Made by a program: the position numbers and the translations under genes
The notes under the pieces: generated by a model
What the model was told of the DNA's origin: nothing
Seen by the model: the letters and a program-made list of their open reading frames with translations, nothing else
The model's database searches: none
In this document: one piece after another, positions 29,563 to 38,898 of the stretch
Position numbering within the stretch: position 1 is the first letter of the stretch
Layout of the letters: each line of letters begins with the position of its first letter
From: Vibrio alfacsensis
GTDB lineage: Bacteria > Pseudomonadota > Gammaproteobacteria > Enterobacterales > Vibrionaceae
Length of the DNA: 64,000 nucleotides
Reading direction: 5' to 3'
Assembly: GCF_003544875.1 (NCBI RefSeq)
Contig: NZ_CP032093.1
Span: 620,001 to 684,000, forward strand

Positions 29563-30858
29563 TTATTTCGCTTCAGATGCAATGATAGCGAAACAGCGAT
29601 CAGCCGCTTCTAATGTGGCATCAATTTCTTTTGAACCGTGGGCAAGAGAGGTAAAGCTTGCCTCGAATGCTGATGGTGCAAGGTAGACACCGTGCTCTAG
29701 CATTAGGTGGAAGAAACGTTTGAATCGCTCGACATCACACTTAGTTACGTCTTCATAACAAGTCACGCTTTCTTGTTCAGTAAAGAAGAAGCCGAACATG
29801 CCGCCTACTTGGTTTACAACAAGTGGAACGCCGTGTTTGTCTGCAAGTGTTTTGAAACCATTTGCAAGTTGTTTTGTTTTTGCTGCTAGGCGTTTCTCAT
29901 TGCCTTCTTCTTTTAGCAAATTCAAACATGCAAAGCCAGCTGCCATTGCCACTGGGTTACCAGATAATGTGCCCGCTTGGTACACAGGACCTGTAGGAGC
30001 AATGTATTGCATAACTTCTTTGCGACCACCAAAAGCGCCCACTGGCATACCGCCACCGATCACTTTACCTAGCGTGGTGAGGTCTGGTTTGATGTTGTAG
30101 TGAGCTTGAGCACCGCCAAGTGCTACGCGGAAACCTGTCATTACTTCATCGAAAATCAGAAGCGCGCCTTCTTGGTCACAGATTTCACGTAGACCTTCAT
30201 GGAAGCCCGCTACTGGTGGGATACAGTTCATGTTGCCCGCTACTGGTTCAACGATGATACACGCAATTTCGCCTTTATTTGCAGCGAACAATTCGCGTAC
30301 AGATTCAAGATCGTTAAATGTTGCTGTTAGCGTGTGTTTAGCAAAGTCCGCAGGTACGCCTGGAGAGCTTGGTTGGCCAAGAGTTAGCGCGCCAGACCCC
30401 GCTTTTACTAATAAGCTGTCTGCATGGCCGTGGTAGCAGCCCTCAAACTTCATGATTTTGTCGCGACCAGTAAAGCCACGAGCAAGACGGATCGCACTCA
30501 TGGTTGCTTCAGTACCAGAGCTTACCATGCGAAGTTGTTCCATTGATGGTACAAGTTCAGAGACCAATTCAGCCATCGCAATTTCCATTTCAGTTGGCGC
30601 ACCGAAACTTAGACCGCGTTGAGCCGCGTTGATTACAGCTTCACGGATCACTGCATGGTTGTGGCCAAGAATCATTGGGCCCCAAGAACCTACGTAGTCA
30701 ATGTACGCTTTACCATCGGCATCAAAAATCAGGGCACCGTCTGCTCGTTCGATAAATAGCGGAGAGCCGCCAACACCGTTGAATGCACGAACTGGTGAAT
30801 TCACACCGCCAGGAATGGTTTTCTGAGCCTTTTGATATAGCTCTGATGATTTGGTCAT
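29563..30858 (-). CDS. hemL: Glutamate-1-semialdehyde 2,1-aminomutase
   Basis: PLP enzyme of the C5 haem pathway, 431 aa, converting glutamate-1-semialdehyde to 5-aminolevulinate. The start [26 protein letters not shown] is family standard, so I use the ATG at 30858 with GAGGAT upstream. An earlier in-frame start at 30900 adds 14 unrelated residues. The PLP lysine is in [18 protein letters not shown], and the phosphate/ring-binding motifs [16 protein letters not shown] and [11 protein letters not shown] (here [13 protein letters not shown]) are present. Divergent from erpA. Confidence 0.96.
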   Translation of the reverse strand: MTKSSELYQKAQKTIPGGVNSPVRAFNGVGGSPLFIERADGALIFDADGKAYIDYVGSWGPMILGHNHAVIREAVINAAQRGLSFGAPTEMEIAMAELVSELVPSMEQLRMVSSGTEATMSAIRLARGFTGRDKIMKFEGCYHGHADSLLVKAGSGALTLGQPSSPGVPADFAKHTLTATFNDLESVRELFAANKGEIACIIVEPVAGNMNCIPPVAGFHEGLREICDQEGALLIFDEVMTGFRVALGGAQAHYNIKPDLTTLGKVIGGGMPVGAFGGRKEVMQYIAPTGPVYQAGTLSGNPVAMAAGFACLNLLKEEGNEKRLAAKTKQLANGFKTLADKHGVPLVVNQVGGMFGFFFTEQESVTCYEDVTKCDVERFKRFFHLMLEHGVYLAPSAFEASFTSLAHGSKEIDATLEAADRCFAIIASEAK

Positions 30859-31095
30859 GGGATTATCCTCTGTTGATTGCTCGGACCAAGTGGGGCGCAT
30901 TGTACCTAGCTAATCTCAAGTTAGAAACGTTTTGCGTAATTTATGTGGGTGTAAACAATGTAAACTTACTCTGTTTTAAAGAATCGACGGTGAATACTTG
31001 AACGAGTTGGTCAGGTATTGGATAATCGCTCTAATTAGCAAAAATTTGACGTCTTGCTACAGGCTTGACGCATTACACGAGTGAGAGAGGTCTTC

Positions 31096-31437
31096 GTGAG
31101 CGAAGTGAACGTACCATTATCTTTTTCTGATGCTGCTGCATCTCGCGTTAAGACGCTGATCGCAGAAGAAGAAAACCCAGCACTAAAATTGCGCGTATAC
31201 ATTACGGGTGGTGGCTGTAGCGGTTTCCAATACGGCTTTACTTTTGATGAAAATGTGAACGATGGGGATACAACAATCGAAAACAGTGGCGTAACACTGG
31301 TTGTTGACCCTATGAGCCTGCAATACCTTATTGGTGGCGTAGTTGATTACACTGAGGGTTTGGAAGGGGCGCGCTTCTTCGTCAATAACCCGAATGCAAC
31401 AACCACTTGTGGTTGTGGTGCATCATTTAGCGTGTAA
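31096..31437 (+). CDS. erpA: Iron-sulfur cluster insertion protein ErpA
   Basis: A-type Fe-S carrier of 113 aa. It contains the three conserved cysteines: one in [13 protein letters not shown] and two in [12 protein letters not shown] at the C-terminus. I choose the GTG at 31096 ([18 protein letters not shown] after the start Met), 5 nt behind AGAGG. The earlier GTG at 31081 adds MREVF with no match in the family. It transfers [4Fe-4S] clusters to apoproteins such as IspG. Its neighbour hemL is divergent; the gene is monocistronic and ended by a perfect palindromic terminator. Confidence 0.94.
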   Translation: MSEVNVPLSFSDAAASRVKTLIAEEENPALKLRVYITGGGCSGFQYGFTFDENVNDGDTTIENSGVTLVVDPMSLQYLIGGVVDYTEGLEGARFFVNNPNATTTCGCGASFSV

Positions 31438-31449
31438 TGAATACGACAA

Positions 31450-31471
31450 CAGGCAGCCAATTGGCTGCCTG
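31450..31471 (+). terminator. Intrinsic terminator of erpA
   Basis: CAGGCAGCC, AATT, GGCTGCCTG (31450-31471), followed by AGTTTTACG. Perfect 9-bp stem, short U tract. Confidence 0.85.
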
Positions 31472-31544
31472 AGTTTTACGTAGCAGGAAGATTCGTAAAC
31501 GCACTTTACCGACTGATTTGGTAAAGATTATAAAAGGACTTTGT

Positions 31545-32669
31545 ATGTCAGGATTTTCCTTTGGACGACATATTGTCGGGCGTCCATGGCTTGTTTCTCT
31601 TACTCTGATTATTATTCTTGCTGTGTGGCTCGCAATGGGTCAGCTAAATGCGCAAGATGATCCGCCTCCATCTTCGTCAACACCATCCTCCCAATCTGAC
31701 GAAACTCCCGTCGCTAAAGTGATGTTTGATACTTTTTTCGCTCAGTCCACCAGTAAAACCATAGAGCTCTATGGTCGTACTGCCCCGAATCGTCAAGCGC
31801 GTTTAGGAGCGGAAGTGGCAGGGAAAATCGTTCAGTTAAATGTCAAGAAAGGCCAAACAGTAAAGCAAGGGCAAGTTATTGCCAATATTGATGAGCGTGA
31901 TCTGGATATTCAACTCAAGCGTGCTAAAGCCATGCTGAGCGTAAAAGAAAAAGAGTTCAAAGCTGCACAATCTCTTAAAAATCGAGGCTTACAAGGCGAA
32001 GTTGCATTTGCGACAGCTCAAGCGGCATTAGTGGATGCGAGAGCTAACTTGAGTAATGTTGAGACTGCGCTTAAAAATACGAAAGTAAGAGCGCCATTTA
32101 ACGGCATTCTCGACCACAAGTTTATTGAGGTAGGAGACTTTGTTGGTGTCGGCGACCCTATTGCCACAGTGATTGATTTAGAAAAGTTGATCATTGAGGC
32201 CGACGTCAGTGAGCGTCACATTCATTACCTTAAAGAGGGGCAAAAGGCCGATATTCGCACCATTGATAAAGTTCATCATGAGGGGAATATTCGTTACATC
32301 GGTCGAGTTTCCTCTTCTTCTACGAATACATTCCCGATTGAAATCGAAATCGATAACAGTCAACACGATATGTCAGCAGGCATCAGTGCCGAAGCTACCC
32401 TAGCGCTAAGTGAGGTCTCTGCAATTAAAGTGACTGCAGCAATGTTGGCATTGGATGAGGAGGGAAACCTAGGCATCAAAACCTTGCGTGATCAACGTGT
32501 TCACTTTATCCCGATTCAACTCGTCAAAGCAGAAAATGATGGGGTTTGGTTATCTGGGTTGGGCGAACAAGTGGATATTATCATCTTGGGGCAAGGCTTT
32601 GCTCGAGATGGCGATCTTGTCATGGCGACCAAGGTGAGTGACATCACTGACGCTGCCAATCAACAATAA
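31545..32669 (+). CDS. RND efflux periplasmic adaptor (membrane fusion) subunit
   Basis: Periplasmic adaptor of 374 aa anchored by one N-terminal segment (VSLTLIIILAVWLAMGQL) followed by a Ser/Pro-rich linker. It shows a lipoyl half-motif RLGAEVAGKIVQLNVKKGQTVKQGQ, a short alpha-hairpin (about residues 110-160), and the second half-motif KVRAPFNGILDHKFIEVGDFV. I start at the ATG at 31545 with AAAGGA. A TTG 27 bases upstream lacks an RBS. It is followed after 9 nt by the RND pump gene, so both form one tripartite exporter. The outer-membrane channel is not encoded here. Confidence 0.88.
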   Translation: MSGFSFGRHIVGRPWLVSLTLIIILAVWLAMGQLNAQDDPPPSSSTPSSQSDETPVAKVMFDTFFAQSTSKTIELYGRTAPNRQARLGAEVAGKIVQLNVKKGQTVKQGQVIANIDERDLDIQLKRAKAMLSVKEKEFKAAQSLKNRGLQGEVAFATAQAALVDARANLSNVETALKNTKVRAPFNGILDHKFIEVGDFVGVGDPIATVIDLEKLIIEADVSERHIHYLKEGQKADIRTIDKVHHEGNIRYIGRVSSSSTNTFPIEIEIDNSQHDMSAGISAEATLALSEVSAIKVTAAMLALDEEGNLGIKTLRDQRVHFIPIQLVKAENDGVWLSGLGEQVDIIILGQGFARDGDLVMATKVSDITDAANQQ

Positions 32670-32678
32670 GGAGAGCAT

Positions 32679-35600
32679 ATGTTTGCGTTGATTGATGCGG
32701 CGTTGTCGCGTGCACGTACCATGCTAACGTTGTTGGTGATGATTTTGATCGCCGGTGTTGTCACTTATATCACGATCCCCAAAGAATCGAGCCCTGATAT
32801 TACGATTCCTATCATTTATGTTTCGGTTGGGCACCAAGGGATATCGCCAACGGATGCTGAGCGATTACTCGTAAGACCTATTGAGCAAGAGTTACGCTCA
32901 ATCGAGGGTGTTAAGGAAATGACGTCAATCGCTTCTGAGGGGCATGCGTCTGTTACCTTAGAGTTCAGTGTTGGTGTTGACTTAGCAGAGGCAATGGCTG
33001 ATGTGCGAGATGCGGTGGATCTTGCGAAGCCAAAATTACCTGCAGATAGCGATGAGCCAACCGTCAATGAAGTCACTTTTGCCTCGGAAGAACCGGTTCT
33101 TACGGTTGTGCTTTACGGTACCGTTCCCGAACGCACGACAGTACAGATCGCGCGAGCATTACGAGATAAGCTAGAGAGTTTTCGTCAAGTTTTAGAAGTG
33201 GATATCGCGGGCGATCGAGAAGACATTGTTGAAATCGTCGTCGATCCTCTGCTGATGGAGAGTTATGGTTTAGATCAGGCAGATATCTATAATTTAATTG
33301 CCTTAAACAACCGGGTAGTCGCCGCGGGGTTTGTGGATACCGGTTATGGACGTTTCTCGGTAAAAGTTCCCTCGGTGTTTGATTCATTGAAAGACGTGCT
33401 CGAATTGCCGATCAAAGTCAGTGGAAAAGAGGTCATTACGTTTGGTGATGTCGCGACGGTACGCCGTGCATTTCGCGATCCAGAAAGCTTTGCTCGCTTA
33501 GACGGTGAACCTGCGATTGTTCTGGATGTAAAAAAACGGGCGGGAGAAAACATCATTGATACGGTTGATCTTGTTAAGCGAGTCATCGCTGAGGGGAAAA
33601 AACGATCGGATTGGCCGAACAACTTGCAAGTTAAATACACTTGGGATCAGTCCGATGATGTGAAACTGATGCTGAGCGATCTGCAAAATAACATCCTTTC
33701 GGCCATCATTTTGGTGGTCATTGTCATCATCGCCATATTGGGCGTTCGAACGGCATTATTAGTTGGTATCTCGATTCCGGGCTCATTCTTAACCGGTTTA
33801 TTTGTTCTTTCCGTGTTTGGACTCACCATTAACATAGTGGTGCTGTTTGCATTGATTATGGCGGTGGGGATGCTGGTGGATGGTGCCATAGTTGTCACTG
33901 AGTTTGCTGACCGGCGAATGCAAGAGGGCGTACAAAGAAAACAAGCATACCGAGACGCGGCAAAACGAATGGCTTGGCCGATCACGGCTTCAACCGCGAC
34001 AACGTTGGCGGCGTTTGCACCATTGCTATTTTGGCCCGATATTACGGGAGAGTTCATGAAATACTTACCGTTGACGTTGATCGCAACCTTAAGTGCTTCA
34101 CTGATGATGGCGCTTCTTTTTGTTCCTGTCATTGGCGGGATCATTGGCAAACCACAGGTGGTGAGTGCGCAACGCAAACAGCAGATGGTGGATTTACACA
34201 ATGGTGAATTTCACAAAGCTACAGGAATCACCAAACTTTATTATTTGACGCTTTCTATCGCTTTAAAGCATCCACTTAAAGTATTACTCAGCGCAATATT
34301 ACTCGCTTCTGGGGTGGGTTACACCTACAGCAAAGCTGGACTTGGGGTGGAGTTTTTCCCTGAAGTTGATCCCGCATTCTTTACCGTAAAAGTGCGTTCT
34401 TATGGCGATCTTTCTATTAAAGAAAAAGACACCGTGATGCGTGAAATTGAGCAAGTGATGCTCGGACATGACGAGTTTGAAAGTGTTTATACGCGCACGG
34501 GTTCGGAATCAAGCAGTGGTGATGAAATCGGCCAAATTCAGATTACGCCCGTTGATTGGCAGTATCGTCGTCAGGTTAAAGTCATTATCGAGGATTTAAA
34601 ACAGGTGACCAACCGCTTCTCTGGTGTGGAGTTGAGTATAAGTTTCCAGATGCCGGCCCACCTGTTGAGCACGATCTTGTCATCGAAATGTCGGCGCAAA
34701 ATGCCAGTATTGGAATGCTGGATGGTGCTGCCAAGTTAGTGCGTTATTGGGCTGATAAAAACCCGGCACTAACCAATTTAAGTGATACAACGAATAAAGA
34801 GGGCATTGATTGGCAAATCGATATCCGCCGAGATGATGCATCTCGTTTTGGTGCTGATGCAACACTGGTCGGTAACACCGTGCAGTTTGTGACAAATGGG
34901 CTAAAAATCGGTGATTATTTGCCAGATGATGCGGATGAAGAGGTCGATATATTGGTGCGCTATCCTCAAGACAAGCGCGATATTGGCCGTTTTGATCAGT
35001 TACGAGTCAAAACGGCGGCAGGTCTTGTGCCGATCACCAACTTTGCCCAGATTCTGCCGGATCATAAGCAAGACTCAATCCGACGGGTAGATGGGCAACG
35101 GGTTATCAATATCAAAGCCGATATGGTCGAGGGTTATAACTTAGCCTTAGAGCTACCTAACATAAGTGCAGAGATTCAAAAGCTTGATTTGCCTGCTGGT
35201 ATTGAGTTTAAAATTCGTGGCCAAAATGAAGAGCAGGAAAACTCGTCTGCGTTTTTACAAACGGCGTTCTTGATAGCATTAGGGGTCATGGCACTCATAT
35301 TGATTACGCAATTTAACAGCTATTACCAAGCCTTTTTGATTCTGAGTGCGGTGCTGTTTTCGACAGTTGGTGTCTTTGCTGGATTACTCATTTTGCAAAA
35401 ACCTTTTGGTATCATCATGTCAGGAATTGGGGTGATAGCATTGGCTGGCATTGTGGTAAACAACAACATTGTGTTGATTGATACTTACAATCAAATGCGC
35501 AGACGTGGTCTAGAGAAGAAAGACGCTATTTTGCGTACTGGGGTACAGCGTTTACGTCCTGTATTACTGACCACAGTAACCACAATTTTGGGATTGTTAC

Positions 35601-35812
35601 CGATGGTGCTAGAAATGAACATCGACTTAATCAATCAAAAAGTTGAGTTTGGCGCGCCGAGTACGCAATGGTGGTCTCAATTAGCGAGTGCTGTTGCTGG
35701 TGGATTGGCGTTTGCCACGGTGCTCACGTTGGTATTAACACCTTGTTTACTGATGTTAGGTCGTGAGCACAACATTGACGACCCTGAAATAGAAACAAAA
35801 GAGGCAGCTTAG
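32679..35812 (+). CDS. RND efflux pump inner-membrane subunit, frameshifted here
   Basis: Proton-driven exporter, 1044 aa after repair, with the duplicated fold (12 membrane segments and two large periplasmic loops). Halves are visible as 32679-34739 and 34688-35812 in different frames. Around 34629-34637 the frame changes from ...FSGVELSISF to ...EYKFPDAGPPVEHDLVIEM. Restoring one base (for example GGAG to GGAAG) gives GVEVEYKFPDAGPP, the normal family sequence. In membrane segment 4 the relay motif reads GMLVDGAIVVTE. The second Asp of the usual DD pair (AcrB Asp408) is Gly, so the proton path may be atypical. Substrate unknown. Confidence 0.87.
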
Positions 35813-35820
35813 GCTGCCTC
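35801..35820 (-). terminator. Terminator of the M23 peptidase gene, containing the RND pump stop codon
   Basis: GAGGCAGC (35801-35808), TTAG, GCTGCCTC (35813-35820). The TAG stop of the convergent RND gene is in the loop. On the minus strand the stem is followed by TTTTGTTTC, so it terminates the peptidase gene; the plus-strand side has only TTGG. Confidence 0.85.
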
Positions 35821-35843
35821 TTGGCTTTGTATTGGTGGGACGG

Positions 35844-37133
35844 TTATTTCATTGCGAGCAACTTGCTGTAACGGTCCAGTTTTGCCATGCTGATTTTAGC
35901 GTTTGCCATGAACGTTTGTTTTGCTTTGCCTGTCAGAGATTTTGACTGTGGTAATTTAACCGTTCTGGCATTTTTGTGTACGCCATTGACAAGGAACTCG
36001 TAGTGTAAATGCGGTCCTGTTACGCGACCTGTGCCGCCCAATGTACCGATGGTTTGGCCTTGCTTTACGCGTTGGCCTGTTTTTACGAGTCGCTTAGTCA
36101 AGTGCAAGTACTTGGTAATATAGGTATTGCTATGTTTGATAAAGACATAGTTACCGTTGAACTTGTTGTACGCTGACTTTTGTACGATACCGTCACCAGC
36201 TGCCCAGATCGGTGTGCCAACGGGAGCGGCATAATCAGTGCCTCGGTGAGGGCGAACTTTTCCTGTAACAGGATGGAGGCGACGAGGGTTGAAGTTTGAC
36301 GTGACTCGGCGGAAATCCAGTGGTGCCCGCAAGAATGCTTTCTTCATTGCTCGACCATTTTCATCGTAGTACTTGCCGCTTTTCTCATCTAAAATGGCTG
36401 TGAACGTGTCACCTTGGTTTTTAAATACCGCCGCAATAATTTTACCACGGCCAATCACGTCACCCTCAACCACTTCTTCTTGGTAAAGCACTCGAAAAGA
36501 GTCATTTTTACGAATGTCTAGTGCAAAGTCGATGTCCCAACCAAAGATACCTGCCAGTTCCATAATTTGATTTGCGTTTAATCCTGAAGCGAGCCCCGCT
36601 TCCCAGAAATTCGACTCAATGGTCGCTTCCGCATAGTTATATTGGTGATCCACCTCTTTTTTATCCATTTCAGAGACGTATTTATCACCTTGCAACGTAA
36701 TACGGAATGTCTCAATAGCATTCAATTTACGTTTTAGCTGAATAAAGTCGTTGTTCTCATCAAACCCGAACTTCAGTTGGTCTCCTGGGCGTAGACGAGT
36801 GAGTTGGTCTTTAATTTCTTTGTCAGAAGTAATCAAGTCATGCAAGAGGCGCGGAGACAAACCGACGCGATTGAATAAGACCGCGGCACTCTCACCATTT
36901 TTGATTTTGTAAGTCTCCCAGCGTAGGACAGTTGGAAGACTGGAGGACTCACTTCTTACTGGGGATTCGATAGAAATTGGTACCGAGTAATGCTGACCGA
37001 CTTGAAGGCGGCTTTGCTGCGGGTCGAGGTCTTGCGGATCAGGCAAAAAGAATAGTGCAAAGATGATGAGGGCACTAAACAAGCCGATCAATACTTTATG
37101 CAAGAGTGGAAGTCTGACAAAAATTGAATGCAT
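35844..37133 (-). CDS. Peptidoglycan DD-endopeptidase, M23 family, ShyC/MepM-like
   Basis: Cell-wall hydrolase of 429 aa that cuts D-Ala-mDAP crosslinks during growth. One N-terminal anchor (VLIGLFSALIIFALFFL), then an OapA/LysM-like region (ESAAVLFNRVGLSPRLLHDLI), and a C-terminal LytM/M23 domain. The Zn2+ ligands are visible in RPHRGTDYAAPVGTPIWA (His and Asp) and GPHLHYEFLVNG (HLH). By position next to tyrS it corresponds to V. cholerae VC0630, reported as ShyC. It is divergent from tyrS, and its 3' end converges with the RND gene, sharing the terminator at 35801. Confidence 0.9.
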   Translation of the reverse strand: MHSIFVRLPLLHKVLIGLFSALIIFALFFLPDPQDLDPQQSRLQVGQHYSVPISIESPVRSESSSLPTVLRWETYKIKNGESAAVLFNRVGLSPRLLHDLITSDKEIKDQLTRLRPGDQLKFGFDENNDFIQLKRKLNAIETFRITLQGDKYVSEMDKKEVDHQYNYAEATIESNFWEAGLASGLNANQIMELAGIFGWDIDFALDIRKNDSFRVLYQEEVVEGDVIGRGKIIAAVFKNQGDTFTAILDEKSGKYYDENGRAMKKAFLRAPLDFRRVTSNFNPRRLHPVTGKVRPHRGTDYAAPVGTPIWAAGDGIVQKSAYNKFNGNYVFIKHSNTYITKYLHLTKRLVKTGQRVKQGQTIGTLGGTGRVTGPHLHYEFLVNGVHKNARTVKLPQSKSLTGKAKQTFMANAKISMAKLDRYSKLLAMK

Positions 37134-37262
37134 GGGTACTTGATTGCTAAATTAAACGTAAAAATTGACAACTACCTAGTCTAACGTGTTTCAAAATGCA
37201 TCGCTATTCAAGTAAGATGTTCAGCTATTATATTTTTGCCAAATCTGTGGGAGTGAACAAGA

Positions 37263-38450
37263 ATGGCGAGCATTGAAGCTGCATTAGCCGAGATTAAGCG
37301 CGGTGTTGAAGAGCTGATTCCAGAAGAAGAGCTGATCGCAAAACTAAAAGAAGGCCGTCCTCTACGTATTAAGTTAGGTGCCGATCCAACAGCACCTGAT
37401 ATCCACCTAGGCCATACGGTTATTTTCAATAAGCTTCGCTTGTTCCAAGAACTAGGTCATGAAGTGACGTTCCTAATCGGTGACTTCACTGCAATGGTAG
37501 GTGATCCAACAGGCAAAAACACGACTCGCCCACCGCTAAGTCGTGAAGATGTTCTACGCAACGCAGAAACGTACAAAGAGCAAGTCTTTAAGATTCTTGA
37601 TCCAGCTAAGACTAAAATTCAGTTCAACTCTGAATGGCTATCTGAGCTTGGTGCAGAGGGTATGATCCGTCTTGCTGCTAACCAAACCGTTGCTCGTATG
37701 CTTGAACGTGATGACTTTAAAAAGCGTTACGCAGGTGGTCAACCAATCGCAATTCACGAATTCATGTACCCGCTATTGCAAGGTTGGGATTCTGTCGCGA
37801 TGGAAACGGACGTAGAGCTTGGTGGTACAGACCAGAAGTTCAACCTCCTAATGGGTCGTGAACTGCAAAAATCTCACGGTCAAAAACCTCAAGTTGTACT
37901 AATGATGCCACTTCTAGTTGGTCTAGATGGCGAGAAGAAGATGTCTAAATCTTCAGGCAACTACATCGGTATCAGCGAAGCACCAAGTGAAATGTTTGGT
38001 AAGATCATGTCTATTTCAGACGATCTAATGTGGAGCTACTACGAGCTACTGTCATTCCGTCCTCTGGAAGAAATTGCACAGTTCAAAGCCGACGTGGAAG
38101 CAGGTAAGAACCCTCGCGATGTTAAAGTGCTGCTAGCAAAAGAAATTATTGCTCGCTTCCATAGTGAAGCAGACGCGGATGCGGCTGAGCAAGAATTCGT
38201 GAACCGTTTTGCCAAGAATCAAATTCCTGATGAAATGCCAGAGTTTGATTTCGATGCGGGCACACCAGTAGCAAACCTACTGAAAGAAGCGGGCCTATGT
38301 GCTTCTACTTCTGAAGCAATGCGCATGGTTAAGCAAGGCGCAGCGAAGATGGAAGGCGAAAAAGTTGCAGATGCGAAGTTCGCTCCTGAAGCAGGCACTT
38401 ACGTATTCCAAGTGGGTAAACGTAAATTCGCTCGTATTACTATTAAGTAA
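37263..38450 (+). CDS. tyrS: Tyrosyl-tRNA synthetase
   Basis: Class I aminoacyl-tRNA synthetase of 395 aa that charges tRNA-Tyr. The HIGH-type motif is HLGH (residues about 48-51, [13 protein letters not shown]) and the KMSKS motif is intact ([11 protein letters not shown]). The C-terminal S4-like RNA-binding domain ends [15 protein letters not shown]. The sequence [14 protein letters not shown] marks the TyrZ-like subgroup (TyrRS type 2) rather than the E. coli TyrS subgroup. RBS GGGAG. The end of the gene, including its stop codon, is tandemly duplicated (38433-38480). Confidence 0.95.
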   Translation: MASIEAALAEIKRGVEELIPEEELIAKLKEGRPLRIKLGADPTAPDIHLGHTVIFNKLRLFQELGHEVTFLIGDFTAMVGDPTGKNTTRPPLSREDVLRNAETYKEQVFKILDPAKTKIQFNSEWLSELGAEGMIRLAANQTVARMLERDDFKKRYAGGQPIAIHEFMYPLLQGWDSVAMETDVELGGTDQKFNLLMGRELQKSHGQKPQVVLMMPLLVGLDGEKKMSKSSGNYIGISEAPSEMFGKIMSISDDLMWSYYELLSFRPLEEIAQFKADVEAGKNPRDVKVLLAKEIIARFHSEADADAAEQEFVNRFAKNQIPDEMPEFDFDAGTPVANLLKEAGLCASTSEAMRMVKQGAAKMEGEKVADAKFAPEAGTYVFQVGKRKFARITIK

Positions 38451-38480
38451 TTAACACGTATTACTATCAAGTAATTAATA
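38433..38480 (+). repeat. 24-bp tandem duplication covering the tyrS stop codon
   Basis: Units 38433-38456 and 38457-38480 agree at 22 of 24 bases (each begins CGTATTACTAT and contains AAGTAATTAA). The first holds the last codons and TAA of tyrS; the second lies in the 3' untranslated region and would give the same ending. Confidence 0.85.
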
Positions 38481-38494
38481 AGTGTTCCAAATGA

Positions 38495-38516
38495 AAGCGT
38501 CCAATGGGCGCTTTTT
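38495..38516 (+). terminator. Intrinsic terminator of tyrS
   Basis: AAGCGTCC, AAT, GGGCGCTT (38495-38513) with one G-U pair, then T to 38516. It ends tyrS transcripts 45 nt after the stop. Confidence 0.85.
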
Positions 38517-38567
38517 GTATAAAATTTGGTTAAACCGTAACGGATTGACTGCAAAATTGATTAACTT

Positions 38568-38576
38568 TGCTACTAT
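38568..38576 (+). promoter_or_regulatory. Extended -10 promoter for the MgtE-like gene leader
   Basis: TGCTACTAT fits the TGn-TAnnnT extended -10. The only -35-like TTGACT (38545) is 20 bp away, too far to be ideal. Start would be near 38583, placing a 6-bp hairpin (GTTGCC/GGCAAC, 38583-38599) at the very 5' end of the mRNA. Confidence 0.5.
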
Positions 38577-38615
38577 ACGCGCGTTGCCAGATGGGCAACA
38601 TTATTGGAGATTTAC

Positions 38616-38675
38616 ATGAATAATACCGACCATCCTCCCAGTTGTTGGGTGAGTAAGATAAAGGGAGTGAAATAA
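38616..38675 (+). CDS. Candidate leader peptide MNNTDHPPSCWVSKIKGVK
   Basis: A 19-codon ORF with a good RBS (TTGGAG, 7 nt before ATG), TAA at 38673. The peptide has an Asp-His-Pro-Pro stretch near the start, resembling in kind the proline/acidic leader MgtL of the enterobacterial mgtA Mg2+ transporter gene. There translation of prolines and Mg2+-dependent ribosome stability decide whether the transporter gene is transcribed. Position within alternative stems, ahead of a Mg2+ transporter family gene, supports a regulatory role. Expression is unproven. Confidence 0.5.
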   Translation: MNNTDHPPSCWVSKIKGVK

Positions 38676-38837
38676 CCCTCTTCGGTATTGGCGATCTCTG
38701 TCTTACCCAAGTGGTGAGGCATCTTTTCAAACTTTCTTCTCGTTATTTCCTCCTTACATTCTGAATAGACAGTGCTTTTGCATTGATGATTTCATTCGCC
38801 TTGAATTTCTTAATCATTGAAAACTGACGCGAATGAT

Positions 38838-38861
38838 GCGTTGCGTGCGTTGCGTGCGTTG
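38838..38861 (+). repeat. 9-bp tandem repeat in the leader of the MgtE-like gene
   Basis: GCGTTGCGT occurs twice in tandem (38838-38846, 38847-38855) followed by GCGTTG, 2.7 copies. It ends 24 nt before the Shine-Dalgarno sequence of the gene. Confidence 0.85.
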
Positions 38862-38898
38862 TCGATGGTCGTTACCAATGCCAATCGGGAGATTCGCC

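Larger units (their letters stand above)
38583..38898 (+). promoter_or_regulatory. Long structured 5' leader of the MgtE-like transporter gene
   Basis: About 315 nt between the predicted start and the gene. It holds a 5' hairpin, a short leader ORF (38616-38675), an 8-bp stem AATACCGA/TCGGTATT (38622-38629 with 38682-38689) that encloses most of that ORF, and a competing pairing of TTGGGT...AAGA (38645-38658) with TCTTACCCAA (38701-38710). A C/T-rich, G-poor stretch (about 38721-38770) could load Rho. The two stems cannot both form except as a pseudoknot, which is the layout of an attenuator. I do not recognise a known riboswitch class. Confidence 0.55.

Noticed and set aside
33647..34201. 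184-codon minus-strand ORF inside the RND gene
   Set aside because: Antisense shadow of membrane-segment codons in the pump; Met/Thr/Asn-rich with no RBS.
38583..38898. M-box or yybP-ykoY riboswitch
   Set aside because: I could not find the conserved cores of either class; the leader ORF with alternative stems explains the structure better.
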